DNA from: Paratinospora sagittata
Lineage: Eukaryota; Streptophyta; Magnoliopsida; Ranunculales; Menispermaceae
NCBI GenBank assembly: GCA_035771175.1
Contig: CM069597.1
Span: 14,419,001-14,483,000, forward strand
Direction of reading: 5' to 3'
DNA: 64,000 nucleotides
The notes beneath the pieces are model-generated. The model was not told where the DNA came from, did not search any database, and saw nothing but the letters and a program-made list of their open reading frames with translations. The position numbers were made by a program, and so were the translations under genes. Each line of letters starts with the position of its first letter. Position 1 is the first letter of the stretch. Of the stretch, positions 8,955-21,686 are shown piece by piece.

Positions 8955-11900
8955 ATGCAAACAAGGAAGAGAGGAATGCCACGTACTGTTCGTCCAGCAG
9001 TTGAGGCACCTCCTGAAATTCAGGAATCGCCACTTCTGACAACAGCACAGGCCACATCCTACACTGCCACTCCATCTGGGCAGGCAATACCACCCCCACC
9101 CGCACCCTTTACTATGCCTTCGAGCATGGAAACCTTTTTCGTCGGATTTATGGAAGCAATCAAAGCCACTGTTCAAACGGCCGTTCGTTAGACCGCGACC
9201 AGTCAGGTCTCCATGGTTCAAGCACCTGTAAAATTTGGGTCAGAAGCACAAATCGATTATATTACTATATACAAGCGGCTACAAGAAAATGAGGTTGTTG
9301 ATAAGGCCATGAGCTTTGAACAAGAATAGATCTTACAGGAACAGAGAATGAATAAGGGCAAACGGCCTGCAACGTTTTCCCAATAATGCTCGCAGCAGGG
9401 CAACAAGAAGAAGCCCTACTACACTCAAAACCCAGCCCTCCCAGCCCCTATTTCGAAGAATGAGGCCACAACACCTGCAGCTGAACCTTCTAACCCTAAC
9501 CATCAGGGTTTTCGTAATCATGGCCGCGGAGGACGTTATGGAAGGGGTGGCCGTCGAAACGACATTGGCAGAGGTGGTGGTCGACACCACAATCAGCAAG
9601 CCCCAGTAGAACAATCAGCATGGCCAGCAACACAATCAGCAATAGGGCCTACTTGTTTCAACTGCGGCCAGCAGGGCCACGTAAGAAATGCCTGTCTGCA
9701 CCTTCAGCAACCTGGTCCTGCTATTCCGGTCCAACAAACACCACCCGCTGCTAATGCCCAACCTAGGCAGAACCAGCAGAACCAGGGTCAACGAAATCAG
9801 GGTAGAGCATATGCCATCGGTCAACAACCCCTCCCAGACAACAATGTAGTCGAAGGTACCTTTCTTTTGTTCAATACAATGGTGCATGTTTTGTTTGATT
9901 CAGGTGCTACGCATTCTTTTATATCATCAGCATTGCTAAGACATTTAGCCCTCTATTCTGAACCCACAAACATCACACCCCATGTCACATCATCGTTTGG
10001 ATCTGGTACTGACGTGAATTTGCAGTGTTCTCGATGTGAACTTCGAATGTCAGAACAGATAATATATACAGATCTTTTTGTGATGGATATTGACGACTTC
10101 GATATCATCCTCGGCATGGACTGGCTTGCACCACTGAATGCAAAGATCGACTGTCTGAAGAAGCAAGTTCAGTTAACCTTGCCTACAGGAGAGTTTGTCA
10201 AGATTCACGGAATCAGGAAATGGATACACAAATCAACAGTTGCACTTCTCAAATCGCAACTTCGAGCGTTATCCCTTTGTGACGAAAATGAATCACCAGC
10301 ACCATACCCTCTCGAAGTACACGATGTTCCAGTCATATCTGACTTCCCAACAGTTTTTCTAAATGACCTTCCTGGTCTACCTCCAGTTAGGGAATTCAAT
10401 TTTGAGATCAACCTCATACCTGGGACAGGGCCTATCTCAATTCCACCATACAGAATGTCTAATGTCGAGCTAGTCGAATTAGAAAAACAACTAAAGGAAT
10501 TAGAGAGTAATGGCTTCATCCCAAAGAGTTCATCACCCTGGGGCGCTCTAGTTCTGTTTGTTTGCAAAAAGGATGGTTCGTTACGACTTTACATCAATTA
10601 TCGCAAGTTGAGTAACGTCACCATCAAGAACAGATATCCATTGCCCAGGATCGATGACTTGTTCGACCAACTTAGAGAAGCCAAATACTTCTCTAAGATT
10701 GATTTACGGTCCGGTTATCACCAACTCCGGATCCGAGAGTCGGACATCACCAAGACGGCGTTCAGAACTCGGTACGGTCATTACGAGTTCTTAGTTATTC
10801 CGTTCGGTCTAACAAATGCACCTACTGCATTCATGGATTTGATGAATCGCATATTCAGGTTATACATAGATCGATTTGTGGGGGTTTTTGTGGACGACAT
10901 CTTGATATATTCCTCAACCGAGGAAGACCATAAAATACATTTGAAAATAGTCCTCCAGACCTTGAGAAGCCACCAACTATATGCAAAGTTGAGTAAGTGC
11001 GAATTTGGGCGAAGAGAGTTCAATTCCTAGGCCATGTGGTTTCAGGCAATGGCATTGAGGTAGATCCTTCTAAGGTTGAAACCGTTTTAAACTGGAAGCA
11101 GCCTACCACTGTTACTCAGATTAGGAGTTTTCTTGGGTTGGCTGGCTATTACAGACGCTTCATCAAGGACTTCTCAAAGATTGCTGAACCTATGACCAAG
11201 CTCACTCGAAAAGACGTGCGATTCATCTGGAATCTCGCATGTGAAGCATCATTTCAGGAATTGAAGAAACGCCTCACGACGGCACCTGTACTTATCACTC
11301 CAAGAAATGCAATTGGATTTTCATTATACACCGACGCCTCTCTCCAAGGCTTAGGTGCCGTACTAATGCAAGAAGGCCAAGTTGTTGCATATGCCTCTAG
11401 GCAACTAAAGATTCACGAGGGTAATTACCCAACACATGACTTGGAACTTGCAGCTGTTTTGTTTGCACTGAAGCTATGGCTTCATTACCTATACGGTGAA
11501 CGGTTTGAGGTCTTCTCGGATCACAAAAGTCTTAAGTACATATACACTCAGAGAGACCTAAACCTCCGCCAGAGACGATGGTTGGAATTCTTGAAAGATT
11601 ATGACTTTCAACTCCAGTACCATCCCGGAAAGGCCAATGTTGTGGCTGATGCCCTGAGTAGAAAATCTTATGTTGCTTGCACTCTTAACTATGAAATGGG
11701 GAAGTTGGCTACAGAGATGGATAACTTTAACCTACAGCTCAACGTAGATGGACCACGATCACGACTCTCTCAATTATCAGCCACCTCTGAGCTCGTTCGA
11801 AAGATTTTAGCTACTCAAGCCAATGACCCTATGTTAATGGAGAAACGAGAACTTCTACTCAGCGGACAAGATCTTCCTCATTGGTCCGTATCTAAAGACG

Positions 11901-13180
11901 GAGCCGTTTTCTATAAAAAACGTCTCTGTCTACCGAACGATCCTGAGGCTCAGAAAGACGTGCTTACTGAGATGCACTGTTGGAGGTACGCTATGCATCC
12001 TGGGGGTGACAAGATGTACAAGGATGTCAAGCGACAATTCTGGTTTTCTGGAATGAAGACGACAATTGCAGACTTCGTTGGTCGATGTCTCGTTTGCCAG
12101 AAAGTTAAGTCAGAACGAAGACTTCCCTCAGGACTTCTCCAGCCGTTACCTATTAGAGAATGGAAGTGGGAGAACATCGCAATGGATTTTGTTACAGCCT
12201 TGCCTCGAAATAATAAAGGGCAAGATGCTATCTTGGTTATCATTGACAGACTTACAAAGTCTGCACACTTCTTGCCAATAAAGTTCACGGATAATCCCGC
12301 CAAACTTGTAGAACTATATGAAAGAGAGATCGTACGCCTTCATGGCATACCACTCACGATCGTCTCTGATCGAGACCCTCGATTCACATCAAACTTTTGG
12401 AAAAGCTTCAAGAATAGAATGGGTTCTAAGATCTCTATGAGCACAGCCTTCCACCCTCAGACTGATGGGCAGTCAGAGCGGCTTATCCAAATCTTAGAAG
12501 ACATGTTACGATGCTCCATTTTGGACTTTAATGGCGGATGGGCAAAGTATTTGCATCTAGCTGAGTTTGCATACAACAACAACTACCAAACTAGTATCGG
12601 CATGGCACCATACGAGGCTTTCTATGGTCGGCCTTGCACATCTCCGGTATGATGGTTAGATATGGCAGATCGACCGCAGTTAGGCCCTGAACTAGTTCAA
12701 GAAACTTCTGAGAAGATCACACTAGTAAAGGAACGACTTCGTGTTGCACAAAGTCGACAGAAGAGCTATGCTGACAAGCGGAGACAACCTCTAGAATTTG
12801 ATAAGGGGGACTTTGTTTTTCTGAAAGTCCAGCCCACAAGAGGTGTCAAACGCTTTGGGATCAAAGGCAAGCTATCCCCGCGGTATATCGGTCCATTTCA
12901 GATCATTGAACGTATTGGCAAACTTGCTTATCGTCTGTCCCTTCCATCGTCCATGCCTAAGGTTCATGACGTTTTTCACGTATCTATGCTTCGCAAGTAT
13001 TGTCCTGATCCTTCGCATATCATCCCTTTAGTCGAGGTTCGGGTTGAGGAAAGAAATACGTATCAGGAGAAAATGATACAGATTTTGGATAAAAAAACTC
13101 AAGAACTACGACGACGTAGCATACCACTTGTGAAAGTGCTTTGGGATCACCACTGCGTAGAGGAAGCAACATGGAACTAG
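8955..13180 (+). pseudogene. Chromovirus (Tekay/Del-like) gag-pol polyprotein, decayed
   Basis: One reading frame can be followed from ATG 8955 to the stop at 13178-13180. It contains a Gly/Arg-rich segment and a CCHC zinc knuckle (9654-9695, [14 protein letters not shown]), retropepsin (FDSGATHSF, about 9894), reverse transcriptase ([10 protein letters not shown] about 10636; VDDILIYS about 10890), and RNase H ([13 protein letters not shown], about 11328). Integrase follows with an HHCC finger (about 11990-12100), DFVTALP, SDRDPRF and DGQSERL core motifs. The C-terminus (RYIGPF..HVSMLRKY) leads to a chromodomain-like end (KVLWDHH.VEEATW). It is broken by stops at 9189, 9327, 9384 and about 12650, and by a 1-nt loss near 11005. 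The capsid part of gag is largely deleted (about 230 codons before the knuckle). In an intact element this polyprotein makes and integrates the DNA copy; the chromodomain usually targets heterochromatin. Confidence 0.92.
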
Positions 13181-13840
13181 AAGCAACTATTAAACAGAAA
13201 TATCCTGAATTGTTTTCTAATACCAACTGATGATGCGATACATTGTCCTATTTTCACTTATCAATAAACGATGAAACATTGTTACACTTATCTTAATACA
13301 TTGTTTCACTTGAATAACTACACCGATGTCTAAAACTAACATCCATGGATATCGTGATGCACACACGCAGTAGCCTCCTTGGCAATTTGTAACTACTTCT
13401 CAAGAAGCAGAGTCAAGCCACTACTACTTTGCATCACCAACTCCATCACCGCACGGCGATCATTATCGCCAGAACGTGCATGACTTTTTCACAACAATCT
13501 CGTGCCCTCATCTTGGCAGGACCTTCTACCACAATTGCCAGGAGGTCGAATTCAAGCAACAACACGAAAAAGTATTCCACCGCTCAACCTACCTCCCCTC
13601 AAACGATGTAACCATCGCCTTCCACCACCATCTGTTATGAAAATGTAGGAATCTTCAGAGGATGAGTCCGATTCCATTTGCTCTTCATGGTTTTATGATG
13701 ATGAGGATTCCACCGGCCACAGTGCAATTCAGGGACCATACTAGCACTATCCTGAACTCGCAAGAGATGACGCCGGCAGTGGATCTCAAGCAAATAACCA
13801 TCATAACTACTTGAACTGATTTCGAGGGCGAAATCCCTTT
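13181..13840 (+). other. 3' non-coding region of the chromovirus
   Basis: The stretch between the pol stop and the polypurine tract matches 2827-3250 of the minus-strand copy. It holds the relic of a short frame (about 13327-13610, ESSHYYFASPTPSPH, with TAG at the place of a Trp codon in the other copy). No other gene is seen. Confidence 0.6.
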
Positions 13841-13853
13841 AAGGGGGGTAGAG
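13841..13853 (+). promoter_or_regulatory. Polypurine tract of the chromovirus
   Basis: AAGGGGGGTAGAG lies immediately before the LTR start TGTAATATCC. This is the expected position of the plus-strand DNA primer. Confidence 0.85.
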
Positions 13854-13902
13854 TGTAATATCCTGTATTTCACAAAAAAAAAATAATAATAATAATTTTT
13901 TT

Positions 13903-14030
13903 GGCACATGACACATGGCACATGCCTGGAAGTCCAGGCACAAGGCACATGGCACATGCTTGGAAGTCCAGGCACATGGCAAATGGCACATGCTTGGAAG
14001 TCCAGGCAGCCCGCTTGGACTTCCAGGCGC
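13903..14030 (+). repeat. Minisatellite in chromovirus LTR with an inverted last unit
   Basis: Three direct copies of a unit of roughly 36 bp contain GGCACATGC(C/T)TGGAAGTCC followed by AGGCA. A final unit at about 14010-14028 is inverted (GCTTGGACTTCCAGGC). Together they can form a stem just upstream of the TATA box. Confidence 0.8.
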
Positions 14031-14040
14031 AAAAAAACTC

Positions 14041-14048
14041 TATATAAA
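14041..14048 (+). promoter_or_regulatory. TATA box of chromovirus LTR
   Basis: TATATAAA follows an A-rich stretch about 190 bp into the LTR, in the place expected for an LTR promoter. It is predicted from sequence alone. Confidence 0.65.
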
Positions 14049-15346
14049 CCAACCCTCCCCTCTTCATTTTTCACACAAAATTCACTCCAAATTGTGATTT
14101 TTCCTCCTCTTTTCACCCATATTGAGTTTTTAGTCTTTTGAGACTCTCTGTCTAAGACTCTCAGTGCAGTACAACGAAGTTTTGTCCGGAGGAAAGCGCA
14201 TATCTGAAAAAGAAGAAGTTCTTATCTGAAGGTGGGGAACGAAACATAGGTTTGCATGTTTTATAACTTTTATTAAAGTTTACATTCAATTATTATTATG
14301 TATACTGTTCATTTACACTACATTATGTCATATAATGTTTATACTGCTGCACTTATGCCAGTACACTTGGAATTCACGTATTATACTGTTATAATGCCGA
14401 ATTTGTGGTCAATCTGACTCAACTAGACTCGATCTTGTCCTCAGTAACTTTAAATAGTGAACGGGAGGCAGCGGGCTGCTCTAGGCGATTGGTTATTTAA
14501 GCAGGCCTAGTGTCTCACCTCCCAACTGGGGACTGATCTAGTTGGTCTTATTGAAAGCTATCAGCTTATACATGTAATACTGAATGTCCTAACCATGCAC
14601 GTCGTGATACTGACTCTGATAAGGGTCACCAGACGTTGCAAAAGTCAGTCTAAATGTCAAAAAAAGACCAGACCAGTTCATGCATTGGCATCATACATAT
14701 CACCACCTAGGGACGTATATGGTTCATGACTCATAGAATAGTTAGGAGCATTGCTCGCTATTCATTACATTTCTCTGGAGAGGGACGTACATGAGAACCC
14801 GGCTACACCCGGGGAGGGACATCAGTGCTTGAATCCAGAGCATCGTTCCTGAGGAGGGACGTATAGTGAGAACCTGGCTACGCCCGGGGAAGGACACCTA
14901 TCAGGCGATGTACGTTCATCAAACCATTACGAGACGGTGTCATGAATACATAAATATTGATTCATTATGATGCTCACATGTGTATTTAAGATATTTGATA
15001 TTGAAGTATGCTTTATTAATTGTTATACTCACGAACTATTTACCCACTGAGCGCGTTAAGCTCACTCCATTATTATCCAATCTTTCACAGGAAATTAGGG
15101 TGGACTGGGTGCAGGTTATGGGGCCCACATTTTATACCCTTTACATGATTCATTGGGGATTTTGGGGAGTATGTTCCCTTGACCATTTTATGTACAAATT
15201 ATATTCTGAATTAAATGAAATCAGATTTGTACTGTGTGATATATATTTCCGCTGCGCACTCTGTTGTTACCATTGTTATTGTTCCAAATGCGCGCCCCGT
15301 CAGAGAGTGTACCGCCGGTTTAGGCGCGTTCGGGCGGGGTGTGACA

Positions 15347-16468
15347 GAGCTCAGAAATCAAATTTGGCGTGAAAATACATTTAGCGCCGCGGCGCTGAAT
15401 CCAATCGTTGCGGCGCTGGGTTGTGCATAGAGCGTTATTTTGTGCATTTTGAATACTTTTTGCTGACACTTTTTGGTCTTTTCCCAACTTATGTATATAA
15501 TATTATTTTTGGGTTGTGTTAGAGGAGGATCTTTCATTCTAGTAGATTTATATAGCAACTAATTAGGGTTAGGGTTGAAAAAAGGAGGCAAGAACGAACT
15601 TGAGGAGGAAGATAAGTTGCACGATTTTCTAGAGAAGAAGAAGAAAGAATGCAACTCTAAAGGGGTTTTTCCATTCATTTCTTATTCAATTCTTCTTGTA
15701 TTCATGTCTTCTCTCTTGAATCTTTCTTTTGTATTCTTGAACATGATTATGAGAAAAATTTCTAATCTAGAGGTTTAATTGATCTATGTTGAATCTTATG
15801 GTTGATTATTCTTTACATGTTTTTGATTCATTATTTGGGTGTATTTGCAATTTCCAACTCTTAATGCTTTCAAATTGCTGACCACATTTTGGATGACCTT
15901 AGATTTGATATCTATCACTTAGAAAAGGGGATATTGAATTGGATTGGGGAAATTGCAACCTAGGGTTATTGTATCGTGTTGGGAAACCTACGTTGCCCTT
16001 GGAAATCATTCAAAAATGGGTCCCAAATCTAAATGCATGATTAATTCATTGGTTTATCACTTGGAAAAGGAAATTAATGTGTTGAGCATAGATAATTCAA
16101 CTATTACTTGGAAGAGGGGCTTAATTGAATTAGATCCATGATTTATAAATCCATGAATTAATCATTTACATGACATTTTGAAAACCATAAGTGAAGACAT
16201 AGTGATATTAATCCTCTAGAGTTTTTTATTTATCATTGATTTTCTTTATTTTCTGTCCAAATTACATCATTTAGTTTTAATTCTTTCTTATTTTACTTTT
16301 TAGTACTAAATTCATCAACTATTGATCATCTAGATAAAACTTAGAGTTATTACAATTTTGGGTATTAAGAGAGAGTTTTGCTAATCCTAGAGGACGATAA
16401 CCCGGTATTCACCGATCTATATGAGAACTTGATTTTCGTGCGCTTGCGAATTAACATTTATATCATTA
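15347..16468 (+). mobile_element. Athila-like element A, 5' LTR (5' part missing)
   Basis: The sequence aligns with the 3' LTR of the same element (35480-36521) and with the solo LTR at 62017-63593. It carries a 14-bp GC palindrome (15383-15396), a TATATAAT box (15494-15501) and the family end block GATAACCCGGTATTC..GCTTGCGAATT, just before a primer-binding-site remnant. The first several hundred bases of the LTR are missing, replaced by the chromovirus that ends at 15346. The LTR end at 16468 is set by comparison with 36521. Confidence 0.8.
15494..15501 (+). promoter_or_regulatory. TATA box candidate of Athila-type LTR
   Basis: TATATAAT is conserved at the same place in the 3' LTR (35605-35612). 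As a similar TATATAAT it also appears in reverse in the minus-strand LTRs (for example near 41566, 46337 and 58021). Confidence 0.55.
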
Positions 16469-16474
16469 AGTTTT

Positions 16475-16490
16475 TAGTACCGATACCAAG
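16475..16490 (+). promoter_or_regulatory. Degenerate primer-binding site of Athila-like element A
   Basis: TAGTACCGATACCAAG sits a few bases after the LTR end, in the place where Athila elements carry a site complementary to tRNA-Asp (TGGCGCCGTTGCCGGGG). The agreement is partial. Element C has a second decayed version at 57143-57162, which supports the reading. Confidence 0.55.
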
Positions 16491-16577
16491 TAAGTCTAGA
16501 TTTAATCTAGAATTTTTACCTTTAATTTGTTATTTTCTGATTTTTATTCTCTTTTCTTGTTAGATTGTGATTGGTTG

Positions 16578-19118
16578 ATGCGAAGCTGTGAACTTTTGCC
16601 TCTTGACCCCGAAATTGAAAGAACTTTTGGGAGGTTAAGAAGAGAAGGAAGAGTTGAAGAGCTAGCCATGGCGGAAGGGAATGATCAATTGCCAATGAGA
16701 GATTATTTCAAGCCCATGGTGAACAACAATTTCTCGGGCATAGTAGAACTGCCCATCAATGCCAACAATTTTGAATTGAAGCCGGCCTTGATCAAAATGG
16801 TGTAACAACACCAGTTTGGGGGAGCATCACTAGATGACACTGCAGTGCACATTAACACATTTCTGGAAATGTGTGATACAATTAAAATTAATGGGGTGCC
16901 CGAAGAACAGATAAGGTTGAGGTTATTTCCATTCTCACTGAGGGACAAGGAGAGATCTTTGCTACGGTCGTTGCTACCGAGTAGTATCACCAATTGGGAA
17001 GAAATGGTGCAAAAATTTCTTCAAAAATTCTTCACGCCGGCAAGAATTACCCAACTTAGAGCAAAGATAAGCCAATTTAAGCAACTTGAGACCGAATCAT
17101 TATATGAAACATGGGAAAGATTCAAGGATTTGTGGAGAAGATGCCTACAAGAGCATGGGTTGATGCGGCGGCTGGTGGTACTCTCATGGGGAAGACAACA
17201 AATGGCGCTCTCATGTTGATAGAAGAAATGGCTTCCAACTCTTATGAACACTCAAATGAGACGGCTCCAACAAAAAGAATGGTTGGATTGCATGAAGTAG
17301 ATCAATTAACGACTTTACCAGCTCAAATGATTTCAATGCTACACCACATGGCAACTTTGTCCGCCTCTCTCCAAGGCAATCCTTCTTCTTCATCTGCCTC
17401 ATCTATTGCGACAGCACACATGATTCCACAAGGCTTGGTTGGTCAAGATGAGCAATGTTAGTTTGTGAACAATCGCCTCTATAATTATAGAGGGAACTAA
17501 GGGACAAGCTCAAATCAAGTGCCTAATCAGTATTATTCGGGTGTGCGCAACCATGAAAACTTTTCTTATTCTAACAATAGAAATGTGTTGCAACCACCGC
17601 AGGGTTTCATAATCAAGTCCAAGAGAAGAAATCAAGTCTAGAAGAGGCAATGACTACTTTTCTGAATGATTCAAACAAGAGGTTTACCAAGAATGAAACA
17701 AAGTTGGATGAATTGGCATCTCACATGGCTAATCAAATGAGTTCCATGAGTTAAGTGATAACTCAAGTGAGCAACTTGGATACCTCTATTAAGAACTTGG
17801 AGACTCAAGTTGGGCAAGTGGCTGCACAAATGAGTGCCCAATAGCATGAACAAAATTCCTTCCCAAGCAATATAAAAGTGAATCCAAAAGAGAGATGCAT
17901 GGCTATCAAATTAAGGTGTGGCAAAGAAGTTAAAAATTTTCCTTTACCGAGCAAGGTCAAGCTGAGTTCATTTCCTTTTTCACCATACATTTCATCATAT
18001 TCACAAGCTCAAGGCGAGGTTGAAAAAGAAGTTCAAGAGGAAGTGGCACAACATGGCAATGGGGTTGCAAGTGACAAAGGACAAGAAGCTACAAAGGGGG
18101 ACTTTGTTCCTGGTAGCATTACATTCTCGGATATCTGCCTATCCTCAAAACCCCCATTCCATATCCTCAAAGATTTACGAAATAGAAGCTCGATGATCAA
18201 TTCGCTAAATTTCTGAATATATTTAACAAGATTCACATCAACATCCCTCTAGCAGATGTTTTAGAGCAAATGCCCAATTATGCTAAATTCATGAAGGAGG
18301 TGATGATGAGGAAAAGAAAGCTAGCTGAATTTGAAACCGTCAAGCTAAATAAAGAATGTAGTGCCATCTTAAAAAAGAAACTTCCACAAAAGCTCAAGGA
18401 TCGGGGGAGTTTTTGTATCCTTTGCGTTATTGGTCCATCTTCTTTTGAAAATGTTTTATGTGATCTTGGTGCAAGCATTAATTTGATGCCCTTAGCTATT
18501 TTCAGGAAGCTTGGATTAGGAGAGGTGAAAACCACCACTATATCCCTTCAACTAGCCGACGATTCAATCACATATCCATGGGGCATTATTGAAGATGTGC
18601 AAGTCAAAGTGGATAAATTTATATTTCCTTTAGACTTTGTGGTGTTGGACATGGAGGAGGACAAAGAGTTACCCCTCATTTTTGGGAAACCATTCCTAGA
18701 CATGGGTAGAGATTTGATAGATGTTGAGGGAGGAGAACTCACATTGAAAGTTAATGATGAAGAAGTCAAGTTCGACATTTACAAGTCTCCAAAGCTTCAA
18801 AAAGAGAAGAGCGTTTGCCATAAAATTGAGATGATGGAAAGTAATGTTCAAGAGAGCATGATGGTGATGAGTCCAAGTGAACATTTGGAGAAAGACATGA
18901 TTCAATCAAATTTTGAAAAATCAGTAAAAATTGCGGAGGAAAAACATTTTGAGTTGCCTTTTCTGAGTTCCATTGATGAAGCTTCTAAATTCAAGCTTGA
19001 AGATATGAAAAGTGTAGCTCATGCTCCTTTGAGTTCTCCTTGGAGTAGTGTGTTGAAAGAGGAAACATTCCATGTGGGGAAGCAACAATTTTTTCTTGAT
19101 GACAAGTTTTACAAATAG
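16578..19118 (+). pseudogene. Athila-like gag-protease, decayed (element A)
   Basis: The frame begins MRSCELLPLDPEIERTFG, the usual Athila gag start. Gag motifs follow: NNFELKPALIKMV (16760), FLQKFFTPARITQLR..ETESLYETWERF (17010-17120), DAAAGGTLMGKT (17160-17200) and GLHEVDQLT (17285). A linker leads to retropepsin, with MPNYAKFMKE (18270), an intact DLGASINLMP active site (about 18460), LQLADDSITYPWGIIEDV and PLIFGKPFL. Stops at 16803, 17459, 17498, 17752, 17842 and 18183 are all TAA or TAG at expected Gln positions. Near 17155 about 30 codons and the frame are lost. After 19118 reverse transcriptase and RNase H are missing and the sequence jumps to integrase. Confidence 0.9.
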
Positions 19119-19179
19119 GATGATCCCTTGTTCTTTCAAGGATGCAAGAATCAAGCTACTGTGTGAAGTGTACTTGAAT

Positions 19180-19352
19180 GAGGAGTGCAAGAGATTCTTC
19201 ATGGCTGTCATGCTTCATTTTGTGGAAAATATTTTAGTGCAACAAGGACAACTTTAAAGGTTCTTCAAGATGGTTTTGATTGGCCTACTTTATTTGAAGA
19301 TGCAGAGATCTTTGTTGAAGCATGTGCTAAATGTCGTCAAAAGACGCACTGT
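19180..19352 (+). pseudogene. Athila-like integrase N-terminal zinc finger remnant (element A)
   Basis: The translation reads EILHGCHASFCGKYFSATRT and then LKVLQDGFDWPTLFEDAEIF with CAKCRQ, which matches the HHCC region of Athila-type integrases. It follows the protease part with only about 60 bp between, so the whole reverse transcriptase and RNase H region has been deleted. It is cut off downstream near 19360; a solo LTR begins at 19402. Confidence 0.8.
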
Positions 19353-19401
19353 TTTAGCCAAGCCAACTGGAAGGAGGGGGTGTTTTTCTACTATGAACCA
19401 C

Positions 19402-20965
19402 TGATCGTAAATACTTTGATTCGCAAGTGAACGAATTATCAAGTTATAATATACCGAGGTGAGTCGGGTTATTGTCCTCAGGGAAAGTTAATCTTACTAA
19501 TTTAAATGCCCAAAACTACTATGATTTTAATTTTATCTAAGTGATGAAAAGGGATGATTGAATTTTTGAAATTAAAATGAACAATATTAAAGTAAATCAA
19601 TGCAAATTAAATTAAAATGGCGGAAAATCAATGAATAAAAGTTCTAGAGTAATGATATCACTATGTTGTCTACTATGGGTTTCAAAAAGGTTGTGTTATT
19701 AAATTAATTAATAGAATTATAAATCATGAATTCTAACCAATCCAAACCCCTCTCTCGAATGTAGTTTGAATATCAAACCTTAAAATACTAATTTCCTCTC
19801 TTGAGCGTAACCTATAAATTAAGAATGCATTAAAATCTGTAATTTATTTTGGATGATTTCAAAGGATTTCGTTGGTCTCTCAACTCAATACTACTAACCT
19901 AGGTCACAATATTCATTTTCCAATTCGATAACACCTCTCTCGAGTGTAAGAAATCAAATCTAAAGTCATTTAAAGAGTGACCAGCAATTTAAAGGCACTA
20001 AGTATAGAAAATTGTAAATAAACCCAATAAATTAATCAAAAACATATAAACAATGATAATCAACCCATAGAATCCAACATAGATTAATCAAAACTCTAGA
20101 TTAAGAATTTAGCTCATGTTCAAAGTCATGGATACAAAATGAAAAAGATATAAAACTATGGAAGAAAACGTTACAAAGCACAAAGATTAGAAAAATAAGG
20201 TTAGAAACCCCCTTCAATGGTGGTTCAATCCTCTTCCTCCTCTTGGTTTTTTCAAGCCTCCAAGCTTTTCCTCTTATTTTCTTACCTCCTTTTTCACACC
20301 CCAAACCTATTCTAATCTATTCTAATTGTATCTAATAATCCCTAATAAAAACCCTAAAGTGAGCTTATATACAATGATGAGATTAAAACAAAGAAAATGC
20401 ACATACACACACCCAACGGCACCGCGGAGCCCAGTTCCTCTCTCACTCTTCAATGTCTCCTGTGCAATGGCGCCACTCCCTAGTGCTGCGCGCCCAAAAC
20501 CTAAAATGCACACCTTTTGTGCATTTCTTCTTGAATTGTTCTTTGGCTTTTGGTCCACATCTTGGGCATGTTCTTGACCTCATTTTGGCTTCAATTGCAC
20601 CTCCTTAAGCTTTTTATTCACCTATAAAACAAAGCAAAAACAAATGTATATAATCTATATTAATCAAATGACAAAAATCTATATGCAAGTATGTATTAAC
20701 ATGTAAAGCATAAAAATATTAATATGGAAGTGATGCAAATGACTTTAGGAAAAATACTTAAAAATCAAGATTATTTTCCTAAGCTAGCCTAATGCATTTA
20801 TTCATGACAACACCTAAAACTAACATCTAAAATACAACAAAACACCTAATTGAACCTAAAACAACTAAATGAACTAATTATGAAAAAACACCTAAAAACT
20901 AACTAAATGCACCTAAAAATCTCACAAATTGACATGCAAAACACTAACCAAAACTCAACTTATCA
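19402..20965 (-). mobile_element. Solo LTR, Athila-type, minus strand, TSD ACCAC
   Basis: On the plus strand it reads from TGATCGTAAATAC to ACTCAACTTATCA. It is flanked by ACCAC at 19397-19401 and 20966-20970. Inside are the family markers: the block GGTGAGTCGGGTTATTG, three CCTCTCTCGAGTG-like motifs (about 19750, 19797 and 19930) and a GC palindrome relic (20418-20432). The 1564-bp length and the matching TSD indicate recombination between two LTRs of a full element. Frames inside it are chance. Confidence 0.93.
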
Positions 20966-20970
20966 ACCAC

Positions 20971-21686
20971 CATGAGCAAGAGAAAAGAAAGTCTAGCTAA
21001 AGACTATAAAGAAGCACTTGTTGGGAGGAAACCAAACCGGATTTTAGTTTTTATGTTTGGTTTTCTTTTTAGACATTGTAGTATAGGAATTGAGTTTTAT
21101 TTTTCCATTAATGACATCTCTTTTTGTTCCTTTCCAGGTTTCAATTCAAGTTTGGGGGGTCCTCGGAGTTGCCAAATGCAAGAGAATCAACATGGAGCCT
21201 TCTACCCTTCGGGGCTAGGGAGTTTCGTTGACCTTATCTTTTTATCTTGCGTTGTGGATATTTTTGCATTGAGGACAATGCCGACTTTAAGTTTGGGGGA
21301 GAGCTTGAATTCTTTGTCTTGGTGAGAAAATTTTTGAAGTTTTTTGTTTTTGATGAGTCTAGATCATTGAATAAATCCATATTCCTTTATGAGCTTTGAT
21401 TTGATTTGATTTTGTATGGATGATCTATATGATAGGATTAGCACTCATTTCTAAACATGACTTATGAAAAACTAGAAAGTACTCTTAAGTTTGTGTGCTT
21501 GATTTACTTTGTCATCTTTATTGGGCATTCTCATTGACTTTTGAGCATGAAATTAGGATCATGAGTTCCACTTGTTTGTTTAAATCGAGATTATGCAAGT
21601 TAAGTACCTTTAGATCTCATTTTTAAACTGAACTCTAGAACTTGTTTGATCACTTCTTGAGGCGAGATCCTAGGAATCACACCATT
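20971..21686 (+). other. 3' part of Athila-like element A: pol tail and non-coding region
   Basis: It begins with the text that closes pol in these elements (about 20971-21045: GAGCAAGAGAAAAGAAAG, then AAGAAGCACTTGTTGGGAGG). It continues with two purine-rich tracts (AAGTTTGGGGGG at about 21148 and AAGTTTGGGGGAG at about 21289) beside GAGGACAATG. The same arrangement occurs in reverse in elements D (51250) and C (54990). No reading frame is convincing. Confidence 0.65.

Larger units (their letters stand above)
13854..15346 (+). mobile_element. 3' LTR of the plus-strand chromovirus (1493 bp)
   Basis: It starts with TGTAATATCC after the polypurine tract and ends with GGGCGGGGTGTGACA. It holds a minisatellite (13903-14030), a TATA box (14041), and a duplicated block near 14771-14900 with GGGACGTA. 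A stretch CCCACTGAGCGCGTTAAGC followed by TTTCACAGG is shared with the other chromovirus-type LTRs in the window. Sequence after 15346 is the interior of an Athila-type LTR, so the element probably inserted there. No TSD can be tested because the 5' LTR is lost. Confidence 0.9.

Noticed and set aside
13903..14030. Regular repeats that might suggest a CRISPR array
   Set aside because: Units are imperfect direct repeats without unique spacers, lie inside a plant LTR, and there is no cas gene; it is a minisatellite.
14980..15372. 130-codon open frame in the chromovirus 3' LTR
   Set aside because: It lies wholly in LTR sequence, has no family motif and crosses the LTR end into another element.
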